This document shows, piece by piece, positions 29,366-29,383 of a stretch of DNA of 29,383 nucleotides. Source of the DNA: Caryophanales bacterium UBA2298 (lineage in GTDB: Bacteria; Bacillota_I; Bacilli_A; Izemoplasmatales; Hujiaoplasmataceae). The notes beneath the pieces were generated by a model. It saw nothing but the letters and a program-made list of their open reading frames with translations, was not told the DNA's origin and made no database searches. A program made the position numbers and the translations under genes. Location: positions 40,002 through 69,384 of the forward strand of contig DDWA01000026.1 of the NCBI GenBank assembly GCA_002345425.1. Direction: 5' to 3'. Position 1 is the first letter of the stretch, and each line of letters opens with the position of its first letter.

Positions 29366-29383
29366 GGTTGTGTGACCTATTTT
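29366..29383 (+). repeat. Start of a fourth type A repeat (A4), cut by the window edge
   Basis: GGTTGTGTGACCTATTTT is the conserved opening of the A units and nearly identical to A1. The array expected next lies outside the window. Confidence 0.65.

Noticed and set aside
1..29383. Mycoplasma/Spiroplasma genetic code (TGA as Trp)
   Set aside because: Trp codons read are TGG, and TGA ends the EamA and methylase-like genes at the expected family lengths.

Overview
The window is strongly AT-rich. Strong GGAG-type ribosome sites, A7-slippage in an IS3-type transposase and gene families typical of Bacillota point to a low-GC Gram-positive lineage. TGA acts as a normal stop in at least two chromosomal genes (EamA transporter, 25130-25132; methylase-like subunit, 9466-9468). 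This argues against the Mycoplasma/Spiroplasma code and fits Bacillota or a standard-code Acholeplasma/Izemoplasma-like relative; I cannot narrow it further. Apart from the IS, every convincing gene is on the minus strand, so operons read right to left.

Layout. (1) 85-4415: a FliB-type cysteine-rich putative methylase, a GNAT acetyltransferase and the DUF2207-LemA membrane pair. (2) 4490-10910: a defence module. It has a small HTH regulator, a methylase-like subunit, a 1355-residue GIY-YIG/helicase/N6-methylase fusion and two unrecognised small genes. A repeat (type A) lies on its left and another (type B) on its right. (3) 10923-17095: tRNA-Ser and tRNA-Gln; a GNAT-DUF2200-DUF1801 operon; an operon of a 36-residue leader ORF, MFS exporter, ArsR-type regulator and GNAT protein behind a promoter with two 14-bp palindromic operators; and a DUF5692-like membrane protein. 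(4) 17210-29350: a metal-resistance module, again with type A at the left and type B at the right. It holds an intact-looking IS3-family element, a copper operon (SHOCT protein, Met-rich YGYGMMGG protein, CueP, HMA protein, response regulator, histidine kinase, CPH-type copper ATPase), an EamA transporter and cadC-cadA with a clear operator.

The most unusual signal is two families of intergenic arrays, type A (TTACGCACCCCT core) and type B (AATCGTGTAAA core). Both are repeated with an exact 20-bp period, usually four times, and each lies next to hairpin terminators. The order terminator-A ... B-terminator brackets both the defence and metal modules in the same orientation, and a further A unit begins at the right edge. 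They look like multi-site transposase-binding ends of the IS21 kind without any transposase, or sites for an undescribed DNA-binding or recombination system. The IS3 element sits inside one A unit, and a second A unit shows its empty site.

Functionally, the copper proteins would sense copper (two-component system), bind it outside or at the membrane (Met-rich protein, CueP), handle it inside (HMA) and pump it out (CopB). CadC would repress cadCA until Cd, Zn or Pb binds its cysteines.
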